Notes: generated by a model from the sequence alone, not told the origin. DNA of 64,000 bases from Xenopus tropicalis (GCF_000004195.4 NC_030685.2:56854048-56918047); one strand, 5' to 3'. Positions 1 to 60,420 are shown, counted from the first letter of the stretch. Numbers and translations: made by a program.

Positions 1-49
1 ATGGATCAATTTGTTTAAAAAAAAAGTTACAAATCTTTTCTCCTTTCAG

Positions 50-47931
<47,882 letters not shown>

Positions 47932-48195
47932 GCTACTATAGCAGTCTCCCAAATGGAAGAGAAAGGGATCCTCTGACTGCCCACTGTTTACTTAAGTCTG
48001 GAGATTCTACAGAAGAATTCAGCTGTTTAGTTATGCACTGTTCTGAGCTTGCACTCACTTTTTTTAAAAGCTGGATACAAAACAAACATAAATGTGTAAC
48101 ATTACGAAACATTTAATTCAAATACAATCAGTGTCCAGAATAACCAGCACTGTTTATTGAACAATAAAAATAAATAAAATAATGTATACAAACAT
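47932..48195 (+). other. cps1: cps1 3' untranslated region
   Basis: Follows the stop codon directly with no further acceptor. The end is inferred from the poly(A) signals at 48163-48178; the exact cleavage base cannot be read from the sequence. Confidence 0.7.
48163..48178 (+). terminator. clustered poly(A) signals of cps1
   Basis: Three overlapping or adjacent AATAAA hexamers at 48163, 48169 and 48173, about 235 bp after the stop. A TG-rich stretch (about 48199-48212) follows at the distance expected of a downstream element. Confidence 0.75.
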
Positions 48196-49080
48196 TCATG
48201 ACTGTGATATGCACTGGAAAGGATCACGTTTCATGGCAGATACAGGGTACAAAAAAGCCATTAATGAATCTACCAATCTTAAATAAAAGAAATTGAAATT
48301 AGTGATAAATAATGCAAGGAGACTCATTAAAACTAGATTATTCACATATGGATGCTATGATATATCCCATAACTACAATTTAAATAGAACCATCTATTTG
48401 TGCAGTACTGTGAAATATTTTTTTATAGAATTTAGCCTAAATATTAATTTTATGCATACATTTATGCTGTCTTTGTGAGTAGGAGGAGGGGGACATTCAA
48501 TGTGAATAAAGCAACACATTGCACTCCTGTCTGTTTAATGGACTGTAATATTGTATTACCTATGTAGGTCCATAAATGCATATTCAATTTCATACCCTCA
48601 TATATTACGTACTTTGTTACCATGAAGGGATCTGCAAGTATTTTCTGAAACATTTAACTCTTGACTTGAATGATTGAATATATTACTAATAAACTATATG
48701 ACAAAAAACCTTTAATTTTTACTGTTAGAAAGCATACTTTATACAGATCTGCAACATAAAGCTCCAACATCCCTAAACCAGTTTGCTGATTTGGTAGTAG
48801 AGAAAGCACAGTACTTATAAAGTCTATTATTTTAACGTTACATATGAAAACAAAACAACAAATATTAACCCTTATGTGTTCACTGTCATCACATTTAAAA
48901 TTGCAATATAAACCAATAAGCTCAGAAAAAGGGCATGTGCTGAAAATGTGTGCCATGTAAATTTTCTTTTGTTTATAAGCTTACTACCTCCCTTTCCTTT
49001 CCTTGTAATCAGGAGTGAATAATGATCTCTGTATATACAAACCCCTCCCTTGTGCATAGTATTTCCAAAGAATCTGGCAC
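48196..49080. other. 3' flank of cps1, no feature
   Basis: AT-rich. No exon, RNA gene or repeat terminus recognised. Confidence 0.7.
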
Positions 49081-49083
49081 TTA

Positions 49084-49491
49084 GGCTGATGCCACACGTG
49101 GCGTTTTTACGCTGCGTTTTTTCTAATTCTCTCAGCGGCTGAAAAATGCCCGATATCATCATCCATAGAAATAACTTGAAAAGACTCGAGGCAAACCACA
49201 CAAAGTGTAAATACGCTAGAAAACGCCTTAGCATGGATTTTTCAAGCGTTGGCTGAAATACGCCAGTATTTGCAAACAAGCTATTCCTATGTATACATAA
49301 AGGTAGCTGCCAGACCTAGCTGAAATATGCTGCGTTTTTTACTATTTTGCACTATTAGCACCATGGAAACCGGATTTGCTACGTCACCAGTTCTAGGCTG
49401 AAAAACGCCATAGTCAGGGGCTGTGTGGCTTGTGCGGCGTTTTTAGGCTGAGAAAAAACACAGCGTAAAAACGCCACGTGTGGCATCAGCC
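49084..49491. mobile_element. 408-bp MITE with TTA target duplication
   Basis: Starts GGCTGATGCCACACGTGGCG and ends with its exact reverse complement; terminal repeats run at least 31 bp. Flanked by TTA at 49081-49083 and 49492-49494, the 3-bp duplication typical of PIF/Harbinger-type elements. Non-coding. Confidence 0.88.
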
Positions 49492-49492
49492 T

Positions 49493-49617
49493 TAGAGACC
49501 CCAAAATAAAGTTGGTGCATACAAATTGTCTCGGAGATCACTTCAGTTGCATACAAAGTGTCCCAGAGGTCATTTCAGCTGCTGAAAATTCAACATATTT
49601 ACTGCATTTTTGTGAGT
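49493..49617 (+). repeat. direct repeat unit A (copy 1)
   Basis: gcatacaaattgtctcggag through gctgctgaaaattcaacat and ttactgcattttt matches 50347-50440. It may be a piece of a dispersed array split by younger insertions. Confidence 0.65.
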
Positions 49618-49985
49618 GAATCTGTTCCATTTGGCTTCGCCAAAAAATTCTCGAAAATTTGAAAAGATTCACGAAATGTCGAAACGTGAAGAACGGCATG
49701 CTCCAAAAAAACTGTTGGGTGCATAAAAAAAATTGCGCGTGTTAAAAACGATGTGCACAACAATTTTTTTGATGCTAGTCATTTTTTTGATGTGTGCAAC
49801 TTTTCTTTATCGTGCAACAAATTTTTCTGTGGCAATTTTTTATGCCTGTTTTGTGAAACAATCCGACAATGGCGAAACACAGAAATTGGCCACAAATCCA
49901 TGCCTGACGAAAAATTTTGCTCAGCGCTACAAAAAACATGTTGACCCCCAAAACCATATATTTTTGGAACGTGCACTTTGAGGCA
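49618..49985 (+). mobile_element. Xenopus-type interspersed element
   Basis: Begins gaatctgttccatttggctt, followed by many TTCACGAAA, TGCGCG and GTGCAACA-like motifs. I recognise the start as a common Xenopus repeat; the right end is uncertain. Confidence 0.5.
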
Positions 49986-50024
49986 AATCCAAAATGGATA
50001 GTATTAGGATAGGATTACCAAATG

Positions 50025-50344
50025 CAGGTATATCTGGAAACCCATTATCCAGAAAGTTCTGAATTACAGAAAGGCCATCTCCCATAGATTCCATTTTAAA
50101 CAAATAATTCTGATTTTTAGAAATTATTTTCTTTTTCTCTGTAATATAAAAACAGTGCCATGTACTTGATCCCAACTAAGATATAATTACTCCTTATTGG
50201 ATGGAAAATAATCCTATTGGGTTTATTTAATGTTTAAATGATTTTTTAGTAACTTTAAAGCATGGAGATCCAAACTACAGAAAGATCCCTTATCCGGAAG
50301 ACCCCAGGTCCTGAGCATTCTAGATAACAGATCCCATACCTGTA
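50025..50344 (+). mobile_element. 320-bp interspersed element, full length (type member)
   Basis: Left gcaggtatatctggaaaccc; right agataacagatcccatacctg. Ends are imperfect inverted copies. Internal cattatccagaaag and cttatccggaaga are signatures of a very common Xenopus repeat. Shorter relatives at 39330-39460 and 60421-60458. Confidence 0.8.
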
Positions 50345-50346
50345 TC

Positions 50347-50440
50347 TGGCATTGAGAGAATGAAGTTAGCACATACAAATTGTCCCAGAGATCACTCCAG
50401 CTACTGAAAATTCAACACAATTACTGCATTTTTATGGAGT
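50347..50440 (+). repeat. direct repeat unit A (copy 2)
   Basis: acatacaaattgtcccagag, ctactgaaaattcaacaca and ttactgcatttttatgg correspond to 49493-49617. Confidence 0.65.
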
Positions 50441-50570
50441 AAAAACACAATAAAATAAACTGACCCCCACAAAAACCAAATATTTTTTTAAATATATTTG
50501 GATGTCGCAATGCACCAAACTGCAAAGCTATGCTAAACATTGCGGTTTTTATGTAATTTCTGAAAATTAA

Positions 50571-51070
50571 CTTAAAGATTGCATTTTACCCCATAACATA
50601 CCCCACATTTCATAATATACCGACATAAAAATTCTAAATATGAACGTCAGGGGCCTACTGAACAGTTTGATGCCCAATATACATAGATTTACCAAACTAT
50701 GTGGGATACAGAGACACATAAATGAAAATAATGCGTATGAATTCTCACGTCTGACACTCCGGCTACTACAATATAAGCACCTGGTATGTGTATTATGTGC
50801 CATAAGACTAACAGTATGGAGACCCTAGAAAAGCATATTTCTTCTGAAAGTACATATTCTGACAAAAATGGGTAAATATGTCTTTCTATTGCAAACTACT
50901 AAACTGCAGCAAATGCAGCAAAAGCTTGCATTTTACCCCATTAAATGGCAAACAATTTTTAACCAAATAAAACATACTAAATATAAATACTAAGGGCCTA
51001 CTGAACAGTTTGATGCCCAATATGCATAGATTTACCAAACTATGTGGTGTACAGAGGCACCCAAATCAAT
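50571..51070 (+). repeat. ~345-bp tandem duplication, about 1.5 copies
   Basis: TTGCATTTTACCCCA at 50579 and 50926, and GGGCCTACTGAACAGTTTGA at about 50651 and 50994; spacings of 347 and 343 bp. Copies have diverged by small changes and a few indels. Confidence 0.8.
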
Positions 51071-51392
51071 ATATACTGTACTGTAGGAGACAAAATTTCT
51101 ATCAGCAAAAACAAGTAACAAAGAACAATGCAGAATGCCATAAAATCACTAAGATCCAATAGAACCACTAGAATTAATGCTTTTTTCCACCTAGCAGCTG
51201 TCAGAATCACAATTTAAATATTTTGCCTTGGCCAAATAAGTTTTAAGGACAGAAGCAAGCGAACAACACCTTTACCTATGTTTGTAAGAGTACTCAGTAT
51301 TCTTACAAGTCCAGTTGCTTTAGACTTTTCTCCACTAGATATTGTATATCATGACCTGGATGAATGAAACCCTTATAATATTTGTACCTTAA

Positions 51393-51801
51393 GGAACAGT
51401 AACACCAAAGAATTAAAGTGTTTTAAACTAATTAAAGTATAATATACCATTGCCTTGCACTGGTAGTAGTTCTGTGTTTGCTTTAGAAAGACTACTATGG
51501 TTTTTATAAACCAAGCTGCTGTGTAGCCACGGGGGCAGCTATTGAAGCTGAAAAATGGACAAAAGGCACAGATTACACAGCAGATAACAGAAAAGCTCTA
51601 TAGAATACTATGGTGTTTTACAGAACAGTGTCTGTTATCTCCTATGTAACCTCAATTTAAATAGCTTACCCTATGGCTACACAGCACCTTTATATAAACT
51701 ATAATAGAGTTTCTTTAGCAAACAAATGACTTACCAATACAGGGCAATGGTACATACAATTTTAATAGGAAACGCTTTCATTTTTTGATGTTACCGTTCC
51801 T
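51393..51801. mobile_element. ~409-bp MITE with TTAA flanks
   Basis: Left ggaacagtaacaccaaagaa; right ttttttgatgttaccgttcc. Arms match over ~28 bp. TTAA lies on both sides (51389-51392, 51802-51805). Confidence 0.8.
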
Positions 51802-51805
51802 TTAA

Positions 51806-54470
51806 CTTTTGCCTCTTTGAGTCTGTAGTGGGATGAGAAAGGCATAATTTAGAGTTGTCATCTACTTTTAATGACTTTGTTCAACTTTTTTAGATTTTCT
51901 TTTTTAAATGGAAACTTACTGTATGGAAGGGGTGTTGCTAAATGACTCTAAAAAACATGGCCACCCATGGTGTTCTAAGTCCTTTCTCAACACTTTATGG
52001 TGAGAATCTATTCTTTCAGGTTTATGTTAAATCTGCTTCTCTTCTTTACCATCAGCTTGGATAGAATTGAAATGAACAGACAATGCAGAGAAAATATAAA
52101 AAATCCATTGACATATACATAAACACAGACTTGTTTTTCATAACACATTTACGTTTCCTTACTTTAATTACTGTTCCAGTGCAGTAGCCCATAGCAATTT
52201 GTAATTTACTTTGCAATTTACCCAGTAATGTCTTTAATAACTTCAGGCTTACTTTAATCCACTAACTAACAGTACAATTCATACAAACCCTCAGTCTCAT
52301 GAGATTGGTGAGGGGGTGATGGGAGTTGTAGCTTACAGTCCCCAATCTTTATTGATGCTGCAGTTCATATTTGAACATATACAGAACACACAGTCTGTGC
52401 TATACACAGGTACCAACATCCCTGACCGATTCCTGGCTGCCCCTTAGTAATGGAATTATTAAATTACAGTATCATAGATTTATAGTTCCGCACACATAAA
52501 ATAAAAAAAGTTCCTTCCCCAACACAATCTCATTGCATTGCTTTTCTAATTGTTGTGAATAGTATACAACAGTTATATATATAGTTATATATAGTTATGA
52601 CCTTGCCATATCCTTTTGGGCTATACAATTTCTGCGTGGCATTCAGAAAATGTGCATATGTTGAGTTATATCACAAATATCAATATACCTGTAACTCCCT
52701 ATGCTCTCCTCCTAACTGGTTCAGAGAAAACACAGTTGACTGATTATAGATTGCAATGTAGGCAGCGCAATAAGAAGTTTTTTTAGAAAATACATGCATA
52801 GAAAAAAAAATCATTTATCAGTAAATTATCAGGCATACTTTCCCCAAATCCAACCAAATTAAAAAAGGACAGGATCCTTGTTCCCTTCTCTGTGCAGCTG
52901 CTGTAAGCCCTTGAACTGCACAGTAGTCCTCTCTGATAATGAAAGCTGATATTATACCAAGGACAATCCAACTCTGAATAAAGATAATGTTCAGTAATTA
53001 TACCCCAAAGTGCTACCGCTCGACAGGCTGTGCCAGATACCCACAGCTGCAGGTGCCAGGCTCTAACACAATCAGCCAGATTAAGCTCCCTAATTACATC
53101 CCACATTACAGCTCTGCTAATAGGATGCCATTGACTCACATCACTTGTTCTATGTTTCTCAGTTTTGTTTTTTCCGCTACTCGCCACTTGCTTGCGAGCA
53201 TCGCCAGATCGTATCCTGCACTCTTACACAAAGCCACTTTGTTTAGCAAATCATACAGGGCACGCAGCTTAACTGCAAATAGGTTTTACCACCTGGATGA
53301 GGGTTACTGATAAAAAATACTTGGATTATAAGAGATGTTACGTGACATTAAAAGAGACATCAATAATCGCTACACTGCAGAGTACTATATTCATATAAAG
53401 CAGCATTAAGGCTTGGGAATTCTGCAGTGGGTATGTTAACCCTGTTAAAAGGTGGGTACCACTGTAGCACACTGTGGTTGTAACTTTTAATGTTAAAGGC
53501 ATACTAACATTGTATATTTAACCCTTATAATATAACTTAGGTAAACTTACTAGAGGTGGCAGATGTCCAAGGCCTCTTTTACATGAGGATTTACCCCTGT
53601 GATCCCATCTGGTGGCTTTTTTTTGTTCCACTGGAGAAAAGCAGAGGGTTCATTTATGTTCAAAAGTGCAGTAAGCGGGAACAAAGTGGCGTTGAATTTA
53701 ATGCAATTGCGCTTGGCCCAGTTTACCAAAAATAATGCAACTGTGCATGTACTTTGTGCAAATCAGCCAGTTGCACTGAATATTTTCTAAGTCTGATGGA
53801 CGTCATTTCTGGCATTCGGCATGTGAGTAAAGTGTATGCCCTATTCTTTTGGGCACAACTGCACTGATACAATAGATGCAGGGTGCTGTGAAAACTCTGA
53901 AGCTACCACCTGGTCAAGAGATAGGGGTAGCTCAAGGGTTCCCCTGTGTCAATAGGCGCAGGAGCACCTGATTCCGAACGGAAGGCAGGAACGACTGAGC
54001 GGCACCAAGTGTAACTACACAGAACTGCAAAGAACACATTTAGACACAAAGTACTGCACCTTTAATGAAAAGGCTTTTATGTGCAACACACTGCAAGCTG
54101 TCCACTGCACTTGTGGTCGTAAATGAGCCCTCATGAGTTATTTAACTCGAGCATCTCAATGGGGTCTGTATTTATGGGAGTGACTTAGCTGAAGGCTTAG
54201 GGTAGTGCACCGGCCACCTTGAGTATACTTGTTAGTTTACTTCCTTATAGCAAATAAAGCCTTGCAATCAACAGGATTGTTTTAATCACTTTTAGTCTAT
54301 TGTAAAAATATGTATTACTTGAAGACCTACAATAAAGAGCATGATAACCCATGTTGGGGTCCTGGCCCCTAGATCCCTGATGTAAACAATGGAGTTTTCA
54401 GATTGTTCTCCTTCTTCTAAGACCATTGTTCTGTTTTTTATGTAATATCCAGAATGCCAGACAATGAACA
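51806..54470. other. intergenic, mostly unassigned
   Basis: No gene recognised. 52880-53250 is non-repetitive in appearance and is listed separately. 53590-54250 is somewhat GC-richer and could hold eroded repeats. Confidence 0.6.
52880..53250. other. candidate conserved non-coding stretch
   Basis: No repeat terminus, balanced composition and several homeodomain-like cores (TAATTAC, CTAATAGG, CAATCAG). I found no convincing protein in any frame. Conservation cannot be judged from one sequence. Confidence 0.2.
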
Positions 54471-54474
54471 TTAA

Positions 54475-54951
54475 AGGTGCTGTTCAGCTTTTCGTAAACT
54501 TTTAATATGTTGTAGAATGTCCTATATTTAACAACTATTACATTGGTCTTCATTGTCTATTTTATATAGTTTTTTTCAAAGTATTTTCTGCCCTTCTGCC
54601 TTTTACCAGTTTGCAATTTAAAATGTTCTCATGTTGTTGTTGTCACTGATCCTGGCAACCAAAAAACTCTTGACCTACAAGGCTACAATTTTACTGTTAC
54701 ATTTAATTTTATGTTCAGACCCTCTCCTACCCTACTCATGCTTTAGTCTGTCATTCAAACCACTGCCTGCTTACTAGGGTTAATTGGACCCTAACAACCA
54801 GATAGCTGCAGAAACTTCCAAACTGGAGAGCTGCTAACAAAATGCTTAATGATTCAACATTTACATAAAAAAAATGAGGACTAATTTCAAATTGCTTTAG
54901 AATATCCCTTTCTACATAATACTAATAGTTTATTTAAAGGTGAACTACCCT
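54475..54951. mobile_element. 35438-family repeat, near full length
   Basis: TTAA (54471-54474), then aggtgctgttcagcttttcg; ends taaaggtgaactaccct. Interior caaggctacaattttactgt and ctagggttaattggacccta as in the type copy. Confidence 0.8.
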
Positions 54952-56022
54952 ATATGGGACACTCTGCCAACACTAATATAAACAGTTAGGTCTCTTAGAT
55001 ATCATTTCTTAGTGATTTATTATCTGTTGAAACCTGTTGAAACGTGTGACAGGACTTACACTATGTAAAAGGATTGGATACAACCACATGGCCGCTGAGA
55101 AATATGAGCATATAATAAATAAGTAAATAACCCATTATATTGTTTGAATGCTTAAAACTGTTCTGAGGCAGTAACAAATTCCCTTTTGCTCTTATGATAG
55201 TGTCCATTTAAATAACTAAATAAGGTATAAGAATATTTTGCCAATAGTCTGTCAGTATGGATATCTAACATTTACCAAAAGAAAAGCTTAATTACATTTG
55301 AATAAAAGTTTCCTCTGCATTATCTTGCATGACTCAGGACTCTGTTTAGCTGTTAACTGGGAAATAAATCACAGGGCAGGCAAAAAAGGACAAACCCAGC
55401 ATCCTTAAATATATACAACAAAACTCTTATTGTCACATCCCTGCTAGTACATACAACAGGGCTTTTATTATTGCAGGAACCCTAGTCAATAGTGTTCTTT
55501 CCCTAATACTGCCACACACCAACAATTATCTGCTTAAAACTATTTACATAAATTATCCCGGACACAAGTTAGCTGGACAAAACAATTATTTCAGCTTACC
55601 CAAGCAACACCCACCAGACATCATCCTCCTTCCATACCCACAGCTGTAATTCCTGTAGTACACATAGCTGAAAACCATCACATCTAATTATTTGTTATAG
55701 GAATAGTAAAAAACAGTAAGAAATGTATATGTCTAATTCAAAACATTTCCTGCATTCTTGAGGCCTTTTATATACAAAAGTAGATGACCAAATGTTTCTT
55801 CTTCAGTAGGAAATATTTTAACTACATTTTAGTTTAACAAGCCAACAGAAACAAGGAAAACAAAGCAAGAATAACTTTATAACTACACCGCCTTGGGTAC
55901 CCCTGCAGCCCCTACCTGCCACCCCCCGCTCCCCAGTGGCCTGTTAGCGTCCCTGCTCTATGCCTGTTTGCTCTCAGGTTGGAAAGTGGCCAGGGAAGGG
56001 AGAGTTCTACACAAATAAGATA
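54952..56022. other. intergenic, nothing recognised
   Basis: A short GC-rich block (about 55890-55990) may be the edge of an older repeat. No gene seen. Confidence 0.6.
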
Positions 56023-56234
56023 TAGATTGTAAGCTCTACGGGGCAGGGACCTCCATCCTCTTGTGTCTTTGACTCTTAACTTATTGCAACTGTATCTTGT
56101 ATTTATTTGTGCTTATTGTAATACTTTGTATTTATCTATTTTAATAGCCCTGTTTGTATTAATGTATTCTACTGTTCAGCTCTGCGTACATAAGTAGCGC
56201 TTTATAAATAAAGTTATACATACATACATACATA
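56023..56234 (+). mobile_element. L2-like 3' end, forward copy
   Basis: tagattgtaagctctacggg then gcagggacctccatcctctt, ending agtagcgctttataaataaa and a TACA run. Pattern of L2-type LINE/SINE 3' ends. Confidence 0.7.
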
Positions 56235-56371
56235 TTGAGGAAGCAGTCCCTTCTGTCCAAGCTGCCCTTTCCCAGTGCTCCCTGCCACCATGGGGTCTGT
56301 TTCCTCTATAGTTACACCACTGATTCTATGTTGTAGTCTAATGTATGTACAGGCTCATTATTCTTGACATT

Positions 56372-56580
56372 TGTATGTATGTGTATGTATGTATATCTTT
56401 ATTTATAAAGCGCTACTTATGTACGCAGCGCTGTACAGTAGAATTCATTAATACAGACAGGGGGTTAAAGATAATGGATAAATACAAAGTACACCAATAA
56501 ATACAAATAAATACAAGGTGCAGTTGCAATAAGAGTCAGAAACACAAGATGAAGGAGGTCCCTGCCCCGTAGAGCTTGTA
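56372..56580 (-). mobile_element. L2-like 3' end, reverse copy
   Basis: Inverted relative of 56023-56234, separated from it by about 140 bp: a GTAT run, then ttatttataaagcgctactt and, at the far end, aggtccctgccccgtagagc. Confidence 0.75.
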
Positions 56581-56584
56581 GACA

Positions 56585-57379
56585 TTTAAAGGTCCAGCCT
56601 TTGGCCAAGGCCTCCCCCTTCCCCCTTGACGGTCCAATTTAGGCTAGAAAATATTGGTGTATCAGTCATTCATTTATAATTTTAAGAATTTCTAGGACAA
56701 CAAATATACATTGAACCCAAATCAGGCTGGCCATTCAGATGTATCTAGGACAGCATATGGCTGTTCTGCCAAACTCTCACTGTGATTGGCCTTTAGGCTG
56801 AGCTACCCTGCTGGGGCCAAACCCAAAGTTTAGGAACACCTGCCTTAGAGAACAAAGGAAGCAGCACTAATTATCTGTAAGTATCAAAAGGCATACAAAC
56901 AGTGAAGCACACCCGTCACCAAAATAACAGCCCTGGGCGCAGGTCAAAAAATAGACATATTGAGAAAGAGTACCGTGCACTCAGAGACTTGGTGCAAAAC
57001 AAAAAAAAGTTTATATATATATATATATAAACTAGCTTTGTTTTATATACAGGTTTGGGGCACACTGTAGACCCTGATCATATTACAATTTTTATTTGAA
57101 AATGTGACCCACATAGTGTTCACTGTAGCAATAAATTATGTTTAACTATTTTTTTTTTAAATAAAATGCCTGATGTTATGGAAAATGGCTTGATTATAGC
57201 AGCTACAATGGAGAGCACTATGAAACATGTGGCACTTCCCATTGCTGTCAGTAGAAAAATCCATGCTGACTGAATGTCTCCTTTTGGACAACATATCATA
57301 CTGTAACTTTTAACAACAAACTTGTTTTTGTCTTTTACTCAAAGCAGTTTACAAATCAGCAAAGCTCAGTGTAAACTGC
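56585..57379. other. intergenic, nothing recognised
   Basis: A TA run at 57015-57029. No gene or repeat terminus seen. Confidence 0.6.
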
Positions 57380-58240
57380 AAATAAACTTTAGAAAGGAGC
57401 CGGTGAGACAGCGAGTAAAGCACAGGACTGTATTTTCTCTTATCGCCACAAGGAAGCCTGAATGTGTGCCGTGCTATCTGCCATCACGAGAGAGAAAAAA
57501 ATCCTATTAACATTAATTGGAGGATTTTAACTCCTCAAAGAAGCGGTAATTGAATTGCATTGTCTTCTAAGTGATTAGGATTAATTGCTTCCACCATATC
57601 ACTTTTCTATTCATTATGTTCTGTAAGTGGGACAATTTTCTTTTTTCATGGGAGTTCATCCATCTAATGGAAACCCTCCTGCTGGTCGTGTGCTGCCTGC
57701 CAAGCAAACAGCCATGGCTTCTACCCAGGGATAGGGAGAATATAAGGAGGTTCTCACTGTACAAAAGCTTTCTTTGTCCTGCCCTCGTAGAATAGAATAC
57801 ATCATAGACTTTGATGTTCTTAGTGCATCTGGCCAGACGTGTATCTATATAACTTATTCTGATAATCTGTACCATTTCTACCCGCTGTATACGTGCCAAG
57901 ACCTCATACATCTACCAATTGTAGCAGCAATGTACTCATAATTTCAGCATGACATCAATTGAAATAATTTGGGTCTAATCATTTATATAAATCATTGTTA
58001 TTGAATTCAGTCTTGAGCAAATGCAAATGGAAGGCGGTTTATTTTTATATTCCATTACCCTGAAATCTGCAGTCGCTATGGGAGCCGAGGGAATCATTTA
58101 GTCCTATTCTTTCTTCTGGTACAGTAGGACATTTCTTCCCCACCCAAGCAGCTAATTTATTTCAGCTTTCTCACAAAATCATCACAAAGCCTATTGGGGC
58201 ACAGTAGCCGGTCTTCTCCCACCTGCCTTGAACAACTCAA
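57380..58240. other. candidate conserved non-coding region
   Basis: Repeat-free in appearance, rich in TAATTG/ATTAATTG cores (for example aacattaattggaggatttt near 57510 and gattaattgcttcc near 57580) and an octamer ATGCAAAT at 58021. It resembles developmental enhancers downstream of cps1, but conservation is not testable here. Confidence 0.3.
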
Positions 58241-58356
58241 CTAGATGTAGAGTAATGAAATTAATATTCTACAAATTGTTAACAATGTGATATTTCTATC
58301 TTTAAAAACATTACTTACATCACCAAATAAAAACTCTTTCATTTATTTATGTTTAA

Positions 58357-58750
58357 GGAGAAGGAAAATCATTTTGGCATTTTACTGCCATAGATTCACC
58401 ACATTAGTCCACCTAGAACACTATATTTATTCTCCAGAAAGCTTTATCATACCTGAGAAAAGAGCCTTAGAGGTTTTCTGTGTTTGTTCAAGATAGCAGC
58501 TGCCATTTTAATTAGCTTCCTGCTGCAGCTCTAGCCTTGGTAGCTCAGATTACATATTTCTAAGGGTGGGGGGAGTGAGTTTTATGAATTCTTATGGGAG
58601 GGGGGGAGCAGGAAAGGGGAGAGAGGAGAGCTGTGCAGACTCTGGCCCCGGAATGAAGGATTCAAATACCAAGAACATGTTAACAAAACAGGAGACAAGA
58701 AATCCTGTGTTTCTTTTGATAGAGGAGCTTTCTTAGTTTTTAACTTTAAA
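58357..58750. mobile_element. relative of the 21933 MITE
   Basis: TTAA then ggagaaggaaaatcattttg at the left. The interior (agggtggggggagtgagttt, gagggggggagcaggaaa) matches the centre of 21933-22368. The right end has decayed. Confidence 0.65.
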
Positions 58751-58759
58751 GTTTCTGTT

Positions 58760-60420
58760 TGACAGACATAATCTTATTGCAATTCAACATATTTAGAGGC
58801 ACTTCCTAGGTTTAGTTTACCTATAGCAGCTTAAGACCCATTACCTGTGCCAAGTAGAAGACTTAATAAGATTAGAAAGGTATAAAGCTATGGGGCATCT
58901 ACACATACAGGGAATTCAGTACCTCTACACATACCTCTGTTTTGATATTTTACTGTATTTAAAGATTTACTTTGGAACCCATGGATGTACAACTGGATCA
59001 CCACTGTCTGTAGTTTAGAGTAAGGGGAATTTACAGTAAACTAAAAGGTTTGAATTTTTCCACAGGAGAGAACTCTTTAAATTCACTAAGGAATAAAAAG
59101 AAAACACCTGCAGCACAAATGTAATATATGATGGACGGTCATTGTATATACAATTAAATCTTCCCTTGTCCCTACTGACCTATAGCAAACCAATCTTGCC
59201 GCAGCTTTGCTCTGTCACTCATGATTTATTTGGGGTCAGTGCAGGCTGAAACATTCTAAACAAATTCTTCATAGAGCAGTTTCCGCCGCGTGGCATTGTA
59301 TACAGCAGCTTTATTGCGCTCTACATAGCCGTATTTTGAAATCTTGGATAGTTTTAAATTCCTCCAGTACACATGGGCCAGCTTTGAAAAAATTAAAGTG
59401 ACATTCTGTACACATTGGGGATTCATAATCTATAGGTCATGACCAGCTCTTCCAACAATAGAAAACAGTAATTAAAAAGTAGTGCATAACCGTTTCTAAA
59501 CCATAACTGGGGCGTAAAGCTGATTTTCTGATGTATACACACTGGTATACATGAACATAGGGAGTGAAATGGCAGGACTCTTGCAGTCTGATTCAAGTAC
59601 AAATGTGTTCAGCACCACAAACAGCTCCACTCGACTGTAGCTGTATTCATGACTCAAAACACCATCATTTGAATTAGTGAAGCAATGCTTTTGTAAAAAA
59701 AAAAAAAAATTACAGTTATTCAACTTAAAACTTGTAGGACCCTCTTTTAAATGGCATGTAGCAATCAGATGTCAATCAGAAGGTGGACTTATGCTCTTCT
59801 GTGCATCAGAAGCAAACATGCATCACATTATATAACACAATTGCTTTTGTACTTCCAGACTATCTACTAGTAGAGAATGTATAATATTTATTATTCGGAA
59901 AGCACCAAATCCACTATTTTGGGATTCACCGAAAACACAGAGGTGAAAAGTGGGACGTGCATCCAGAAATAAAGAGCCTGATTTGGTGCTGACTACCAGC
60001 AAGTTTATTGTTTTATTTTGTGTTAGGCACAGAATCTTGCTGTGCTTAATGCTATTATAGCAGTCCAAGTTCCACTTGTGTGGCTTATTTTCTCCATACC
60101 CTGGGTGCAGGGTACAAAAGGGTGTAGGGTACATAATGCACATATAATTAAAATTGCTTGGGTAGAATTCAGGATGCAAGTGGTACTAGAACAATAGTCT
60201 GTACTTTATTAGGCAAAGGGTTGCTTGCTGTGGTAAATGTTATTATTCTTTAGCAAGTAACAGCTACCCCCCTTGTTTCAGAAGAATTTCGGAAGGAAAT
60301 TATTGTCCTGTTAGTTTATTAAACAGAGGGCTCATTTACAAAGGCAGTACAAAATGCAATATATAATATTTTTATTACTCTCAATGCAGCATTTTTTCCA
60401 AGAATTCAATGTAACAGTGA
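58760..60420. other. intergenic, nothing recognised
   Basis: 59190-59410 looks single-copy but shows no splice-bounded conserved frame. No gene called. Confidence 0.6.

Noticed and set aside
48872..49279. 135-codon minus-strand frame downstream of cps1
   Set aside because: It runs into the terminal repeat of the TTA-flanked MITE and resembles no known protein.
57567..57911. 114-codon minus-strand frame as an exon of a neighbouring gene such as erbb4
   Set aside because: The translation resembles no receptor kinase segment, and no flanking splice signals or further exons fit. I found no erbb4 exon in the window.
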